A DNA stretch of 64,000 nucleotides. It comes from Paraspadella gotoi (taxonomy: Eukaryota > Chaetognatha). The notes beneath the pieces were generated by a model. That model was not told the origin of the DNA, did not search any database, and saw nothing but the letters and a program-made list of their open reading frames with translations. Of this stretch, positions 45,497-56,900 are shown piece by piece. The first letter of the stretch is position 1. The number at the start of each line of letters is the position of its first letter. The translations under genes were made by a program, and so were the position numbers. The stretch lies in NCBI GenBank assembly GCA_051294375.1, contig CM119268.1, positions 20,254,531-20,318,530 of the forward strand, read 5' to 3'.

Positions 45497-48400
45497 TTAT
45501 GCGTGTTTCGTGGCAACAATTCTAAGGAACGTGTCAAAATCAACAAGCATGCCATTTGAACAGCATTTAAACGCCTCTGCAATTGCAGACTGGGGAATAT
45601 TGAGTTTGTAAACCATGTTGTATGAATCGATTACCGCTTGTACCTCTTCAACAAGTAAATATCCATCCTGATCTGGTATTCCAAAAAATAGTTATAAAAA
45701 TATTATAATTTTGCATCTGCTGTATATTCTGATAATGGTATACCTGTGTCTTTGGCATACATTGCGTTGACCATTTTTGTGAAGCCATTCACCCATGCCT
45801 CCTCTTCTTCAGCTTTATAAAGGTCATTGAGTTTCATCCAACTCATGGTACGAAGGTCCTCGCCACCCATAGTCATCGGCAGCATTGGTGAGTATCCACG
45901 ACCGCTTGCAAGGCCACCAGCTATTTTGGGATCCTGTTCCCATACGGGAAAATTAATTTGTTAGGACCATAAACAGTTCGAAGGAACCAAAGACCTTAAT
46001 CTTACCTGTAATGTATTTTGGTTTAAGTTTTTTGCTTTCCATCCATTGAGACTGGGAGGAGGAGGCTCTTTTCTCTTACATAAAATTGCAACGGCAATAA
46101 GAATTATGAATAAGAGAAGAACAACGATTGATATTATTATAAGTCCAACCAAACCTCCTAAGTATAGAAAATAAAAACAAATATTTAAACTTTTTTCATC
46201 ATTCATACTTTTTAATGAATTTTACCTGATTCTAAAAGAGCTTGAGATTGTCGAATCTCAATACCTCTTGTAACGTCGCTTATCATTTGTTCTTTGGTTA
46301 ACATTAAAGTTATGTTTCTCATAATTTCTTCGTTTTTGTACTTAACAAGAAATCCAACTTGATCAATATCAGTTAAACCTTTGAAGAATATATGTATATT
46401 GTATATTTATTAAGTCCAAGCTTTATAACAAATTAAATCTCAATTGTTTATTACCTTTGATCATATATTTATCTAATGTCATAGTAACCTTCATACCCCG
46501 CAAAGTTTTCTGAACGTGATGATTTTGCATATAGCGCATAACGTAAAGAGATGTTCCGTCTGAAAAAAAAAAATTAAAACTACTTCGGTGCCACACAGGC
46601 AGGACAAATTACCGCCTGTTGCTAGTTTTAGAAATTTGGGCGGGTTACACGTACCATCCCGCTTACTAGCAATAACACCAATGGGGAGCAAACCAAGGCT
46701 GCTTGATGGGAAGAGCGAATACACGCTTTTACGCCACCGTGGTTGAACTGATGTTAGACGGCTTGCGAGAGTGAATGTGTTTCCACAAAGGATTTGTGCG
46801 ATTTACCTGGCAAGATCCATGTCATATTTCTGTCAGGAATAGGAGGATTTGATAGAACTGTGCATGAAAGGTTCAATTCTTCATTATGTGAGTAAAATTT
46901 AATCTCTTCAAGGCAAGATACGCGTGGTTCATAGTTTAAAGATAAATGGATATGCTTCTTTGCTATGCTTGCTTCACCTAAATTTGAAAGCAGTTTGAAT
47001 TAATTATGGATTGATCAAGGTAATAATAAAGATAATAAAACTTACCATGAGCTTTAATAGTGACCTTCAAGTCAGGATTTGTGACTGACAGTAGGGATTG
47101 AGGAACTTTTATGGTTACTCTGCTTCCATTTTCAATTATCTAAAAAAATTTAAATCTTGGTCAGATTTTACTCACATAGTTTTATGCTAAAAATGTACCT
47201 GCTGTTCCTCCTCTGTATGAAACGCAATATCGTTTTCATCCAACATTGAAATATTATTTAAAGGGAGTATGGGGTTTGACAAAAAATCACAGGTAATATT
47301 ATATGAGTTATCTTGTTCGTGAACGACTTGTTGGCTAAAAAAGTAAAAAACAAAGAGTGGTAAATCTGAGCTCTGGCGCCTCATGATTTTCATATTAAGG
47401 CGGTCCATAATGTAACACTTTTTAAATATAAAATATTCTGCAATAAAATTATTTTATTCTTTTAATAACTAAATTAATATTGTGGCAACAACTGATTTTA
47501 TTTAAGTAACTTAGTTTTATTGGCACACTGAGGCGGATTTAAAAATCTAGAATAAATTTTTCAGAATTTAACAATAGAAAAATTTTGATGATAAATTGGT
47601 CAAAAATTTTAAAAACATAAAAAAAAATATTATCATTATAGTTTTATTAATAAATTCTAACTTTTTAAACAAAAATAATTTTTCATGTTATATTGAAGAA
47701 TCTTCAAAGAATCTTCAATATAACATGAAAAATTATTTTTGTTTAAAAAGTTAGAATTTATTAATAAAACTATAATGATAATATTTTTTTTTATGTTTTT
47801 AAATGAAGATGGCCTTCGTCTTTGCACTCAATCTTAAAACGAGTGAATTATTTTTCATTGACTTATGCATATAAAACACTGTATCTAATGTTTTGTAATA
47901 CCTTGGGCAACGGATTTTTGGTCCGAATTTGACATTTAGTGGTGGAAATTCGCAGAAAGGAAGTGGAAGACTGATGTTCCAACCTTCTACGTAGGACAAA
48001 CTACACTTCATTTTTTTGCCGTGATCCGACATTGTTGGCCGCAACATCATCCGACTTATCTGTTGAAGACAAATGATCTTAAGATTCCCTCTTGCTGTAT
48101 TTTCTTTTTGTCTTTAAAACGAAATTGTTTTCCTACCACATTTCCGTCTCCACTCTCCTCTGCGATCCCAATAGGTTGTTTTTCGCTATTTCCTATCGTC
48201 CATCTGAAAATGGGCAGGTTTTGGATGGAGGTTGAAACCGAGCAAGTGAATGGGTACTGCCCGCTTTCGTAAATCCCAGAACGTCCTCTGTGTTTGTTGA
48301 AACACTTGGGCATGCTGATCACGTTCAGTTGCGCGGCAAAAATGTTGCTGCACTTATATACCGCTACATCCTTGTAAGGAACAAAAGAATGAGTTTTTTA

Positions 48401-49816
48401 ATTTGCAATTTTTATTAGAGTAAACTGTTTCGTAAATGCTTTCAGTCACTGTGTTTAACAAAAAGGGGGTTAAGGTCATTTTCGGAAATGGAATCGAAAA
48501 CCCCAACGGCAAACGCGCTATAAAAGGAATTGGATTGCGGTTATTGAATGGATTTCCTTTCCAACCAAGACCCTAGGTGACATTTGACCACGGTTTTTTT
48601 ACATTTGCATTAGATAGGAAGGATGTTTTATCCTTGGTGGAAACTGGTTATTTTTATCAAATTCGTTTCTTAATTATTTTAAATTGCCGAGTAATAACTA
48701 ACAGTCTAACAGGAATGTTAATGTCTTCTTACTTGAACTTGGATATCTCGGATGGTGATGATGTATTTTCCGGGAGATTTTGTAAATTTGTACTTTTTAC
48801 GCATGTGGGCTTCTTCAGGATGCTGCCCATCTATGCTAAGTAGTTCAGCTTCCCCGCTTTCAATCAGTTTTACCCAGGCGATAGAGGATTTTCGACTATT
48901 ACATTCCAGTTCCAAAGAAGTTCCTAATATTAAATGATTTTTTTCACATCTTATTCTATCTGTCCTCAACTTTAACCTATCCTCACCAATTGACCACTGT
49001 CCTTTCTCAACTCTGTGTTGGAAACTTTTGCCCTCTCTCTCTCTCTTCCTTTTCACAAATTTGTCAAATATTTCACAAATCATAATGACGCTGATGAAGG
49101 CTTGAATTAAAAGCCGAAACGTGTACGTTTTCTAATAAAAACAAACTCGTTATCGAAATAAATTTTCAAACTTTTTCTTAATCATATACACAACGAAAAG
49201 AAAGGAATATACAACATAATGATTGTGTTATAATATCGTATTTGAAATAACTAGGTAATACAACTATTCTTATGAAGAATTTTCGAAAGTAGAGTAAAAC
49301 GTTTCTTATTAAAAAAAATATTTGATGTTCTGAAAATTGTTTATCAACTCAAAAATATTCTATCGATTTTATTTCATTTCTACTTTTCTTCCTTATCGGG
49401 ATTCCCTCACAGCAAGTTTCTCATTTTTTTCTTCTTCCATGCCTAAGCAATGAAGCCAAATTGATGGAACCCTGAAGCTCTGTTAAGGAAAACGTAACAA
49501 ATAAAAATTATTTTTTCTTCCAAACTCTTTTTCAATTATTTGATCATTTGATAAAAATTAGTTTTAGCGAGCTTTTTTGTTAACTAAAAAAAAATTATGA
49601 TTATCACAAATTATGCCATGCAACTATATTAAGTTAACCTAAGCGATCGTTATTTTTACCTATAGCCACCGTGACTGTTTGCTCTGCCACAGCAGCAACT
49701 TGCTTCCAAAGAAACGTATTGTGAATTTCCGAAACAAGGACGACGCACATCAGCGTCCATGTCGTCCATTTTCTTTTCACGAAAGACACTGGCGTTCGTG
49801 GTTTGACTTCGTTCAT
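45497..49816 (-). CDS. Ig-domain type I membrane protein with a cytoplasmic EF-hand, complete
   Basis: No specific family recognised. Exons from the 5' end: 49660-49816, 48733-48923, 48137-48370, 47902-48059, 47199-47334, 47046-47139, 46807-46977, 46455-46559, 46226-46378, 46006-46157, 45744-45933, 45497-45672; phases agree, 1917 nt, 638 residues. Residues about 17-47 hold an N-terminal hydrophobic signal-like segment (TWTLMCVVLVSEIH). Ig1: Cys60 (SLELEC) to Cys123 (DVAVYKC), with core Trp in IAWVKL. Ig2: Cys159 (YPFTC) to Cys213 in LRPTMSDHGKKMKC, with FRWTIG. A third, diverged Ig-like region follows, with cysteines at 245, 262, 345 and 362 and many N-glycosylation sequons (NITC, NLSC, NMTW, NITL). 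Transmembrane helix 467-491, then CKRK. The tail of about 150 residues has a canonical EF-hand loop DTDQDGYLLVEE (579-590) split between the last two exons, and a second weak helix-loop-helix ending VDFDTFLRIVATKHA. This suggests a cell-surface receptor or adhesion molecule with a Ca2+-sensing tail; function is inferred only. Confidence 0.85.
47611..47800. repeat. 190-bp near-perfect palindrome in an intron of the Ig/EF-hand gene
   Basis: AAAAACATAAAAAAAAATAT on the left and its inverse on the right, meeting at GAAGAATCTTC. The arms are about 92 bp with no mismatch that I can see. It lies in the intron 47335-47901. Confidence 0.85.
49003..49200 (+). mobile_element. Penelope-like remnant in an intron of the Ig/EF-hand gene
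   Basis: CCACTGTCCTTTCTCAACTC, TGTTGGAAAC, a CT tract, the hammerhead-like motif and then CAACGAAAAGAAAGGAATATA. The order is as in 39795-39985. Confidence 0.45.
49084..49132 (+). ncRNA. hammerhead-ribozyme-like motif, copy 2
   Basis: ACG (49088-49090), core CTGATGA (49091-49097), extra A, stem II GGCTT (49099-49103) with AAGCC (49111-49115), GAAAC (49116-49120), GT, GTA (49123-49125), then CGT (49126-49128) pairing with ACG. GUA is an allowed NUH triplet. It has the same extra A as the other copies. Confidence 0.45.
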
Positions 49817-50139
49817 TTTACCCCCCTAATATTCGGGGTTTACGTTTTTGGTGCCATATAGTCTTTTGATGAACGCTGACATGATCATTTTGAGTTTTTA
49901 AAAAATCGGCGCAGATAAAAAAGCCTTTAATATTGCCAAGTTGATTTTTCAATTTTAACGGAACAAATTCGGTTTTGAGGTTTCGCGAATATTTTCAATG
50001 TTTGAAATGTTTGTTTAATTTACTTTCAAGTTAAAAATAAGATTTTTATTCTTTTTAGATATAAGAATTAGTTTTTAGCACAAATATAACTTTGGAGCCA
50101 AATTTTTTTTATTTGTATTTGGTGGCACAAAATTTATAG

Positions 50140-50700
50140 TGGTGGTGTTTTTATGGTGCTCTCTGCAATGGGGAAAAAGGTTTTTACCAGACGTCGTCGG
50201 CCACGAGGTGAACGAGAGAGAGAGAAAGAGACGAAAGGCGCCCGCAGTCTTTTTTTTTCCTTCTATCAAGAGTTCCAAGCTTTTTTCTCTCCGTTTGGTG
50301 CTCTGGTCATTTCCCCAGACTGGAAAGGAGTCGACTCGTCTAACGCCAAACAAGGTAATTTGGGTTACCATTTCGCGTCTCCAAAGTTGAACAGTCTTTT
50401 AGCTTGTTTTTCTCTCCCTCTCCTCGAGCGCCGAGGCAAAGAGCTTCGCGCGTCTCCTATTGGCTCCCGGACGTCCGGCCAACGTCATTGGCGGCGTCGA
50501 TATTTCGGCTTCCGCCTCTCTGCCGTAAGTGCGTTCCATCTCGGTTCTTATTACGTCTGGTTACATACGGGGCCACGCGGAAAGCTATCCTGATGTGGTT
50601 GACGCGCGCTGTTTTAAGATTAGGGGCGTCGACCAGATTTACTCTGAGGAATGTGGACTTTGGATGGAGAGAGAGTGCCTGATCTCGTAAGCGCATTGCA
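50140..50700 (-). promoter_or_regulatory. GC-rich putative promoter of the Ig/EF-hand gene
   Basis: A GC-rich island 0.3-0.9 kb upstream of the ATG (49816). Two inverted CCAAT boxes, ATTGG at 50459-50463 and 50487-50491, lie on either side of CCCGGACGTCCGGCCAACG. Several overlapping ORFs in all frames are probably a by-product of composition. A non-coding first exon may lie here. Confidence 0.35.
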
Positions 50701-51093
50701 TCTGGTGTTTTTCTGGGAGAACTGAATTGATTAAGATAGGTCGAAAGGATACCATCATGTTTGATTCACGTTGGTTTGAAGCGATAAAGTTTGTTTGAAT
50801 TCGATTACCCTCAGTCCTCTTTTGGGTTAATATGTGGGAAAACTCAAAACAGAAGCTAGATTATTTTGTTAAATAAATATCAATAAAGTTGAATACGTTT
50901 TGAATTTTGACTTGCATTTTCAATTAACACGGAACGGTAATTCAAATGTATGGCGCCGCAGTGACTGCCTTATCACGTGTATTTTTTGTGACATGATATG
51001 ACGTAACATATGACATTACATGAGTACATAAATACAATAATTTTCTTAGCCCGTGTATTTATGACACACATTGCATCGGAATTACGTCTTTTA

Positions 51094-51521
51094 TGGTGGA
51101 CTAAAATCCACCAACCGTTCATCAGCGGCCATTGGTGCCGAAGGCAAGTCATTCGCCTCCCAACCCAAAGGTCCGGGGTTCTAGCCCGGTGGCCACCTAG
51201 CAGTTAAGAGATACGGGGCGCTTAACCCGCCTGTAACTCGGTGTTACAGCCTGATCCGAAGCTCAGGGACTGCTTATATTGAACGATTCTATCATTAACA
51301 CATCAATAATTACTGTCTTTTCATTGGTGAGCCCGACTTCCGAACACAACAGCAACAACAACACTTTCAGGCAACATGCCTCAACCTGGCGATGCACATT
51401 CCGCCCACAACACATCAGGCGACATGCCTCAACTTGGTGACGAACTTTCCACCAACAACAATTCACTGAAGAGACGCATCGGTTCTATCACTAACACATA
51501 TCAATAATTACTGTCTCTTCA
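51094..51521 (+). mobile_element. internally deleted Gypsy/CsRn1-like retrotransposon
   Basis: LTR 51094-51323 (TGGTGGACTAAAATCC...CTGTCTTTTCA). It is followed after one T by TGGTGAGCCCGACTTCC, close to the tRNA-Trp primer-binding site TGGTGACCCCGACGTGA used by CsRn1-type Gypsy elements. About 155 bp of interior contains twice-repeated CAACATGCCTCAACCTGG / CGACATGCCTCAACTTGG. Then the last 42 bp of a second LTR follow (51480-51521, ending ACTGTCTCTTCA). Confidence 0.6.
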
Positions 51522-53971
51522 CTTTTATTCTTTTTTAGTTCTAGGATTTTCTGAAATCGGTGCGAGCAGTCCTTTAGATTCAAGGTTTTTTCTCAATTAA
51601 CAAATGAGCAACCAACTATATGCGAGTTATGAGCAATTTTAACGTAAGTGGGACACCGACCGAAAAGTGACTTAGTTGCTTCACGAGTACTCGCGGTGCA
51701 ACTAAAAAAAGCAAATTTTTGTGTTCAATATTCAATATTCTTATAAAATAGTAAATTTTAAAAATATTTTTTTTAAAACTTTTAAAAAAGATTTAGATTC
51801 TTGATAAAAAGTTGAATCAAAAATATAAAACAAAAATTCTGTCATCTTCAGCGTTTAAAACGGGAAAAAAGGTAAAAATTCATGACTTTTTTATTCTCTG
51901 TAGTAGAAACTTATATATGTTAAAACGTAAAATGTTAAATAATTTTTTTGCGATCCAAACATTAAAATATCATTTAACATATATTTTATAAAAGTTTTTT
52001 ACATCGAATCCAAATCTGTTCTTAAAAATAAAATAAAAATATTTTGAAATTTAACGATTTTATTAGGATATTACTACATAAATAATTGAATTTACTAAAC
52101 TGTAATGATAAAGATAATAACAAAATAAAAATCATGAATAATATTACTGCAAACCAATTACGTTTGTCTTTTATTAATGTTTCAACTCATTCGAAACGTC
52201 TCCTATCGGGAATGCAACTGATTTCTAAAAAAATAAAATAGCATTCTCATCAGTCGTCTTTTCAGTCTCATTTAATAATGATATTAATACTATCTGAAAA
52301 ATTGGAACGATTTTCGTTTAGTTGAAAATACGCCCTATCCTTAATCCGAGATAATTAAAGCTCATCATCTCTTTTTAATAAAAGACAACATTTCATTTGA
52401 AATTACCAGGTTTTGATCATCTATTTTTTTATTTCTGAACCAACAATATAGATTAGTTAACTAAAACTATTTGGAGGTTTATACAGCGATTATATTTAAA
52501 TCCAAAAAGCACCTTCATTAACAAATAGACAATGCCGACATATAGCGAAACCAATAAAAATATTTCAAATAAGAATTTTTAAATCTAAATAAGATTTTTT
52601 TGTTATATCAAATAGAAAACCAGATGTCAACTAAGGATGAAGGGCAAGAGCAAGGGAAAATATAATCATTAAAACAACAATTAATTTACGGCAGTTTTTG
52701 GTAAAAACAATAAACAAAAATAAATTGACGCCTGCGTCAACTAAATTGTACGAACTAATTTCAAACAAAGCTGGATGAAAAATAAAATTACTGAAATTAA
52801 TTTAAACGTTTTCGAAGAAATCCTAGAGAACATTGTGTGGCTACCTTCTTGTTTTAATTCGAAGGTAATTCTCGGAACTTGTTTTCTTGCAGTAATGGTA
52901 TGTGAAATGAATTATGTAAGAATTAGAAAAAATCACAATTAGAAATTCACTATGAAGTTAGAAAAGGCGCACAAGTCACGAAAAATGAGGAAAATAAATG
53001 TAAGATAAGTAATCATGCTCTATTTTGTAACATTTAAGTTATCAAATGAATATTACTTTCTCTGCATTAAAAAAATATTTTTTTTTCTGGAAATTTCACA
53101 GGTTATACATTAGGAAAAAAAACAAAAAGGGTGAAAGGGAATGATGATTTTAAACGGGCTTTTTAATTGCCACGTTCAATTAATAGTTGGAATGCTTTAT
53201 GGCGCCTCTGCTTGTGAATGCCTCTGCTTTGCAACATAGCTAAGTTATTGCAGTTAACAATGGCTATGAAATGTTTCTTGGCTTGCGCCAATGACTTAGA
53301 AAGGAAAGCCAAATCCATAATATAATTCTCTCGAGGCCAATATTTTATACTTTATGGGTATTTTTTAAGTTTGAGTTTGAATATAAATCATTTCATGAAA
53401 TTAACAATTAAATGCTAAAATATGAATACATTTCACTGATTATTAACAAAACTAATTTTTTTAGTTTTCACACGCTTTTAAGACTAGTAATTAGTTGTTC
53501 GCTTTTCTCATAGCCGTCGGAATATGATGATTTCAAAATTGTGGCCAAGGTACAATCCATAACATCCTTACTGGAGCGCTCATATAATCTGATGGTGGAG
53601 CTTTGGTTAGACCTTTGTGGTTCAATGAGGGAATCGGTAAAGAAGAATGTAAATCGGGAAAATAATTTCTTTAAAAAATGTAATTAGGGTTTTTTAAGTA
53701 ACAATAGAAAACGAAAGGGGTGGTGCTGCGCATAACACACTCGGTGAAATGAAACGTGTCTTGACTTGAAAACTAATCCCAATTACGAAGAAAAGACATA
53801 GTAGTTGGGCAGAAAAGTATTGCGAATGTATCTTAAGAGAGAATAGGGAAAAAATGTAGCCGATAACCCAAGCATTCTATAACAATTTTGTTTGTCGATT
53901 TCCATTTTGAATATGTACACAATTCCATAGGTTTGTCTATTTTTTTTTGGTTTTTTTGTTTTTTTTTTGTT
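51522..53971. other. AT-rich spacer with one weak gene candidate
   Basis: Mostly unique AT-rich DNA. The only coding-like signal is the two-segment plus-strand ORF 52775-53687, described separately. The 3' UTR of glypican (minus strand, stop at 53972-53974) lies at the right end. Confidence 0.4.
52775..53687 (+). CDS. possible small two-exon gene of unknown function
   Basis: Segment 1 (52775-52864) is an ATG-initiated 30-codon frame, MKNKITEINLNVFEEILEN..., ending SK at an AAG|GTAATT donor. Segment 2 starts after CTTTTCTCATAG (acceptor) at 53514 in the same phase. It reads PSEYDDFKIVAKVQSITSLL and continues to TAG at 53685-53687, giving 87 residues in all. Segment 2 also has a possible donor after GAATCG (53638). 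I do not recognise the protein. The minus strand of segment 2 is also open, and no promoter or poly(A) signal was identified. Confidence 0.2.
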
Positions 53972-56900
53972 TTAGAGTCGAAACAATAGAAACCACGCCG
54001 TCGAGCAGGCGACGATACAGATGGTCGCGACTCCGGTCGTCGGGCGTTCGACGCCGTTATCGTCTCTGACTGGATTTACCACATAATTGTGGGTGTTTTG
54101 CGCCGGGTTTTTGGTCGCTTTGGGTTGCTGGGGTCGCTCCTCGTAAACGACGGGCGTTCTCTGGGTCTTGCGGTGATGAGGGTTGTGGGCCGGGTAACCG
54201 TAGCCAGATCCTGGGTCGTACCAACTGCCCTGTCCGCTTCCAGGCTCGTCGACGCCGACGCCCCCGCCGCTTCCGTCGTACAAGTCTTCGTCGTCATAGT
54301 AGTTGTCGTCGTCGTCATCATCGTCGTAGTAACCGCTGCCAGAGTCGTGCCCGTTTCCCCCTGGTTTTGCATCCCACTCATTTCGGCTCCCATAGTAGTT
54401 GTCGTATGAGCCGCCGTAGGAGCCGCCATAGTATTGCGCCTCACGTTCCCCCCGGGGCGAGAGTGGGTTGAAGTTACGTGACCCAAAACGAATTTTCTTC
54501 GACGAACGCGATATGTCTCGAGTCACCGGACTCGCTAACATGTGTTGCTTAATGCGGAAAAGTTTTTCCAATATTGCGTCGATGATCTGGAAGTTATAAA
54601 AAAGTTATGTAATTCAAAAATTATCGAGTAAAGTCATGAATTGAAATCTCTTAAATGTTTTTTTTAATTTACCTTGGAATTATCTCCGTCTTTTTTTCGG
54701 ACTTTTAATTCGGGATTGTGTTCTTGCTTAGACAACCCGACGCCCACGATGGTCTTGTTGTAGGCCCCGATCTCGATCCCGTTCCAGCAGTGTTGCCCCA
54801 GACGGGCTTGCCCGGAGAATTTCGTGTCCTTGCAAGTCGTGTCGGCCAGGTTGACAAAGAACCCTTTGGACGACCCCACGGCAATCAAGAACGCGTTGAG
54901 CCGGGAGGCGAGGTTTTGAGGCGCCGTCGAGACCTGGTGTAGCGCCGGGCTTTCGCGACGACGTCGGTCCTTTGCGCCGGGGTCGCCCTCGCTCCCCGTG
55001 CGCTGTTGCGGCTTTTTCCTCTTGGGCTGTCCACATGCACGGCGCACGCGATCGTCGAGATATTTTCCGTGTTCAAGGGCGTGCATAATGGCTTCGGATA
55101 TTTTTTCGGGAAATTCATTTAACACCTCCTCCAAGTTGAACGGGCCTTTGTTAGAAAAAAAAATTAGCAATAATTAAAGTACTAATTCCAAATGTCAGTA
55201 ACTAACTTTTCATGACTCCGATCAGATCTTCCAGGGCGTTGATGTAGGAGTTCCAGTTTCGGTCGATTTCTGACATAGGAGCCAAGCACCCTCTCATCAC
55301 ATTGAGACACATTCCCCAGCAAGGAGGCACGGTGACGTGTCCTAAACCGACAGAAAACAGAGATAAAGTTATACTCAACATAGCTTTGTTCGCGAGAACA
55401 AAAAATACAAAAAGTAAAAAGCGTAAATAATCACTTTTATCATTTGTAATAATAACTTAAAATTTAAACTGACGTTATTGCCGTTATGAAGACGACTAAA
55501 TTTATCGGATTTAGTTTCTGCACGGTTCTTATATGCTCACTGTAAATCATCTTTTGCGATGAGATTTGAGTTTATTAAAAGACGGCCCTATCAATATTCA
55601 CCCGAACAACGAGCGCAGTAGGTGAGATTGAGTAGAGCGTGGTTACACTCGTGTGTGGACTTGATCCCGTGTGTCGAATTCATGACATCGCTTCCCGTCC
55701 GCAAAGCGTCAAGGAAGAGCTCGGCCGCCATCAGGGCATGAGGAACCGTCAACTCTATCCTCCGCATCACTTGGCCGAAAGGATGGACTTCCGTTCGCGC
55801 TTCTTGCAAGCATTCCTCAAGGATGAATAAATTGAAAACATATTTAATGAGAAATTTTGATATTTTTTAACAAAATTTACGTTACTTTAACGAGATATGC
55901 TACTCGATTTGATGGTCGAAACGCAAGATGCCTCTTACGTCTATCGTAAAATCGGGAACCAGGCAGTCGGGGAATTGTCTCTGACAAAAATCGATTTGCT
56001 CTTTTTTCTTTCTCCCTCTCTCTTATTCTGACCAAAAGCTATTTATTTTTCTAATGACTCAGATGACTAGATATAGAAAAAGGGGTCCTCGGGTCGAAAC
56101 TGTCTGTTCTCCAATTTCACCATCGTAATAAAACTTTTATGACTCTGAGGCCCGTCGAATGCGCGGCGTGTTTTTATCACTGAGAAAGAGTGAGAGACAC
56201 CCGACCGTTCAAAGTTGTTTCAACTCGGTTGTCAAATCAAACTTTTAGCCTCTCGAAGTAACGTTTTAAAACACCGAAGAGGTAGAAGAGAAAAAGATGT
56301 GAAATATTTTTTTTTCTAACTATGTCCGATGGAGACCCTCCAAAGAAAGGCTTGATCTTCGTTTGAACTTTAATATATGTTTATATATCGGCGATATTGT
56401 TACAGATTTAAATCGGGTTAACAAAGAGAGACCCCTGTTGGATGAGGGGGGCGGCGAGTCCGGCAATTTCCTCTCTCTTCCGGAGCTTAAAATCGGCCGA
56501 GAGAGAATAAGAAAGAGTGTTTCCCATTCTCTTTGTTCGCGTTTCTATTGTGCTTTTGGGATCGGATCAGCTTCAAGTTTTCCATCCGTGTCCGACGCCG
56601 TAAAACCGTTTTGTTTCTCTCTGTTTATACTCGCGAAATAATTGCCCTTTCCAGTTTCCTCCGCCGGTCGAAATTCGTAAAACGGTGAAACCTACTGACA
56701 AATGCTACTTGAACGAATGAAATAGAAAGTGACAGCTTTCAGCAGTTGCCATTTGAACCGTCGCGAAAAAGGGGGGGGGAATTTTCGTTATGTTTTATTT
56801 CTGTTTGAGAGGGATTTTTTTTTTCATTTTAAAATTTTTTGAACGAAGTAAACTAAGAACGTGATCTTCGCGGAATTTCTGGTTTCTTCGATTTTGTTTT

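Noticed and set aside
50153-50593. 146-codon plus-strand ORF
   Set aside because: Overlapping ORFs exist on both strands in this GC-rich patch, and no domain or splice support is seen. It is better read as a promoter region.
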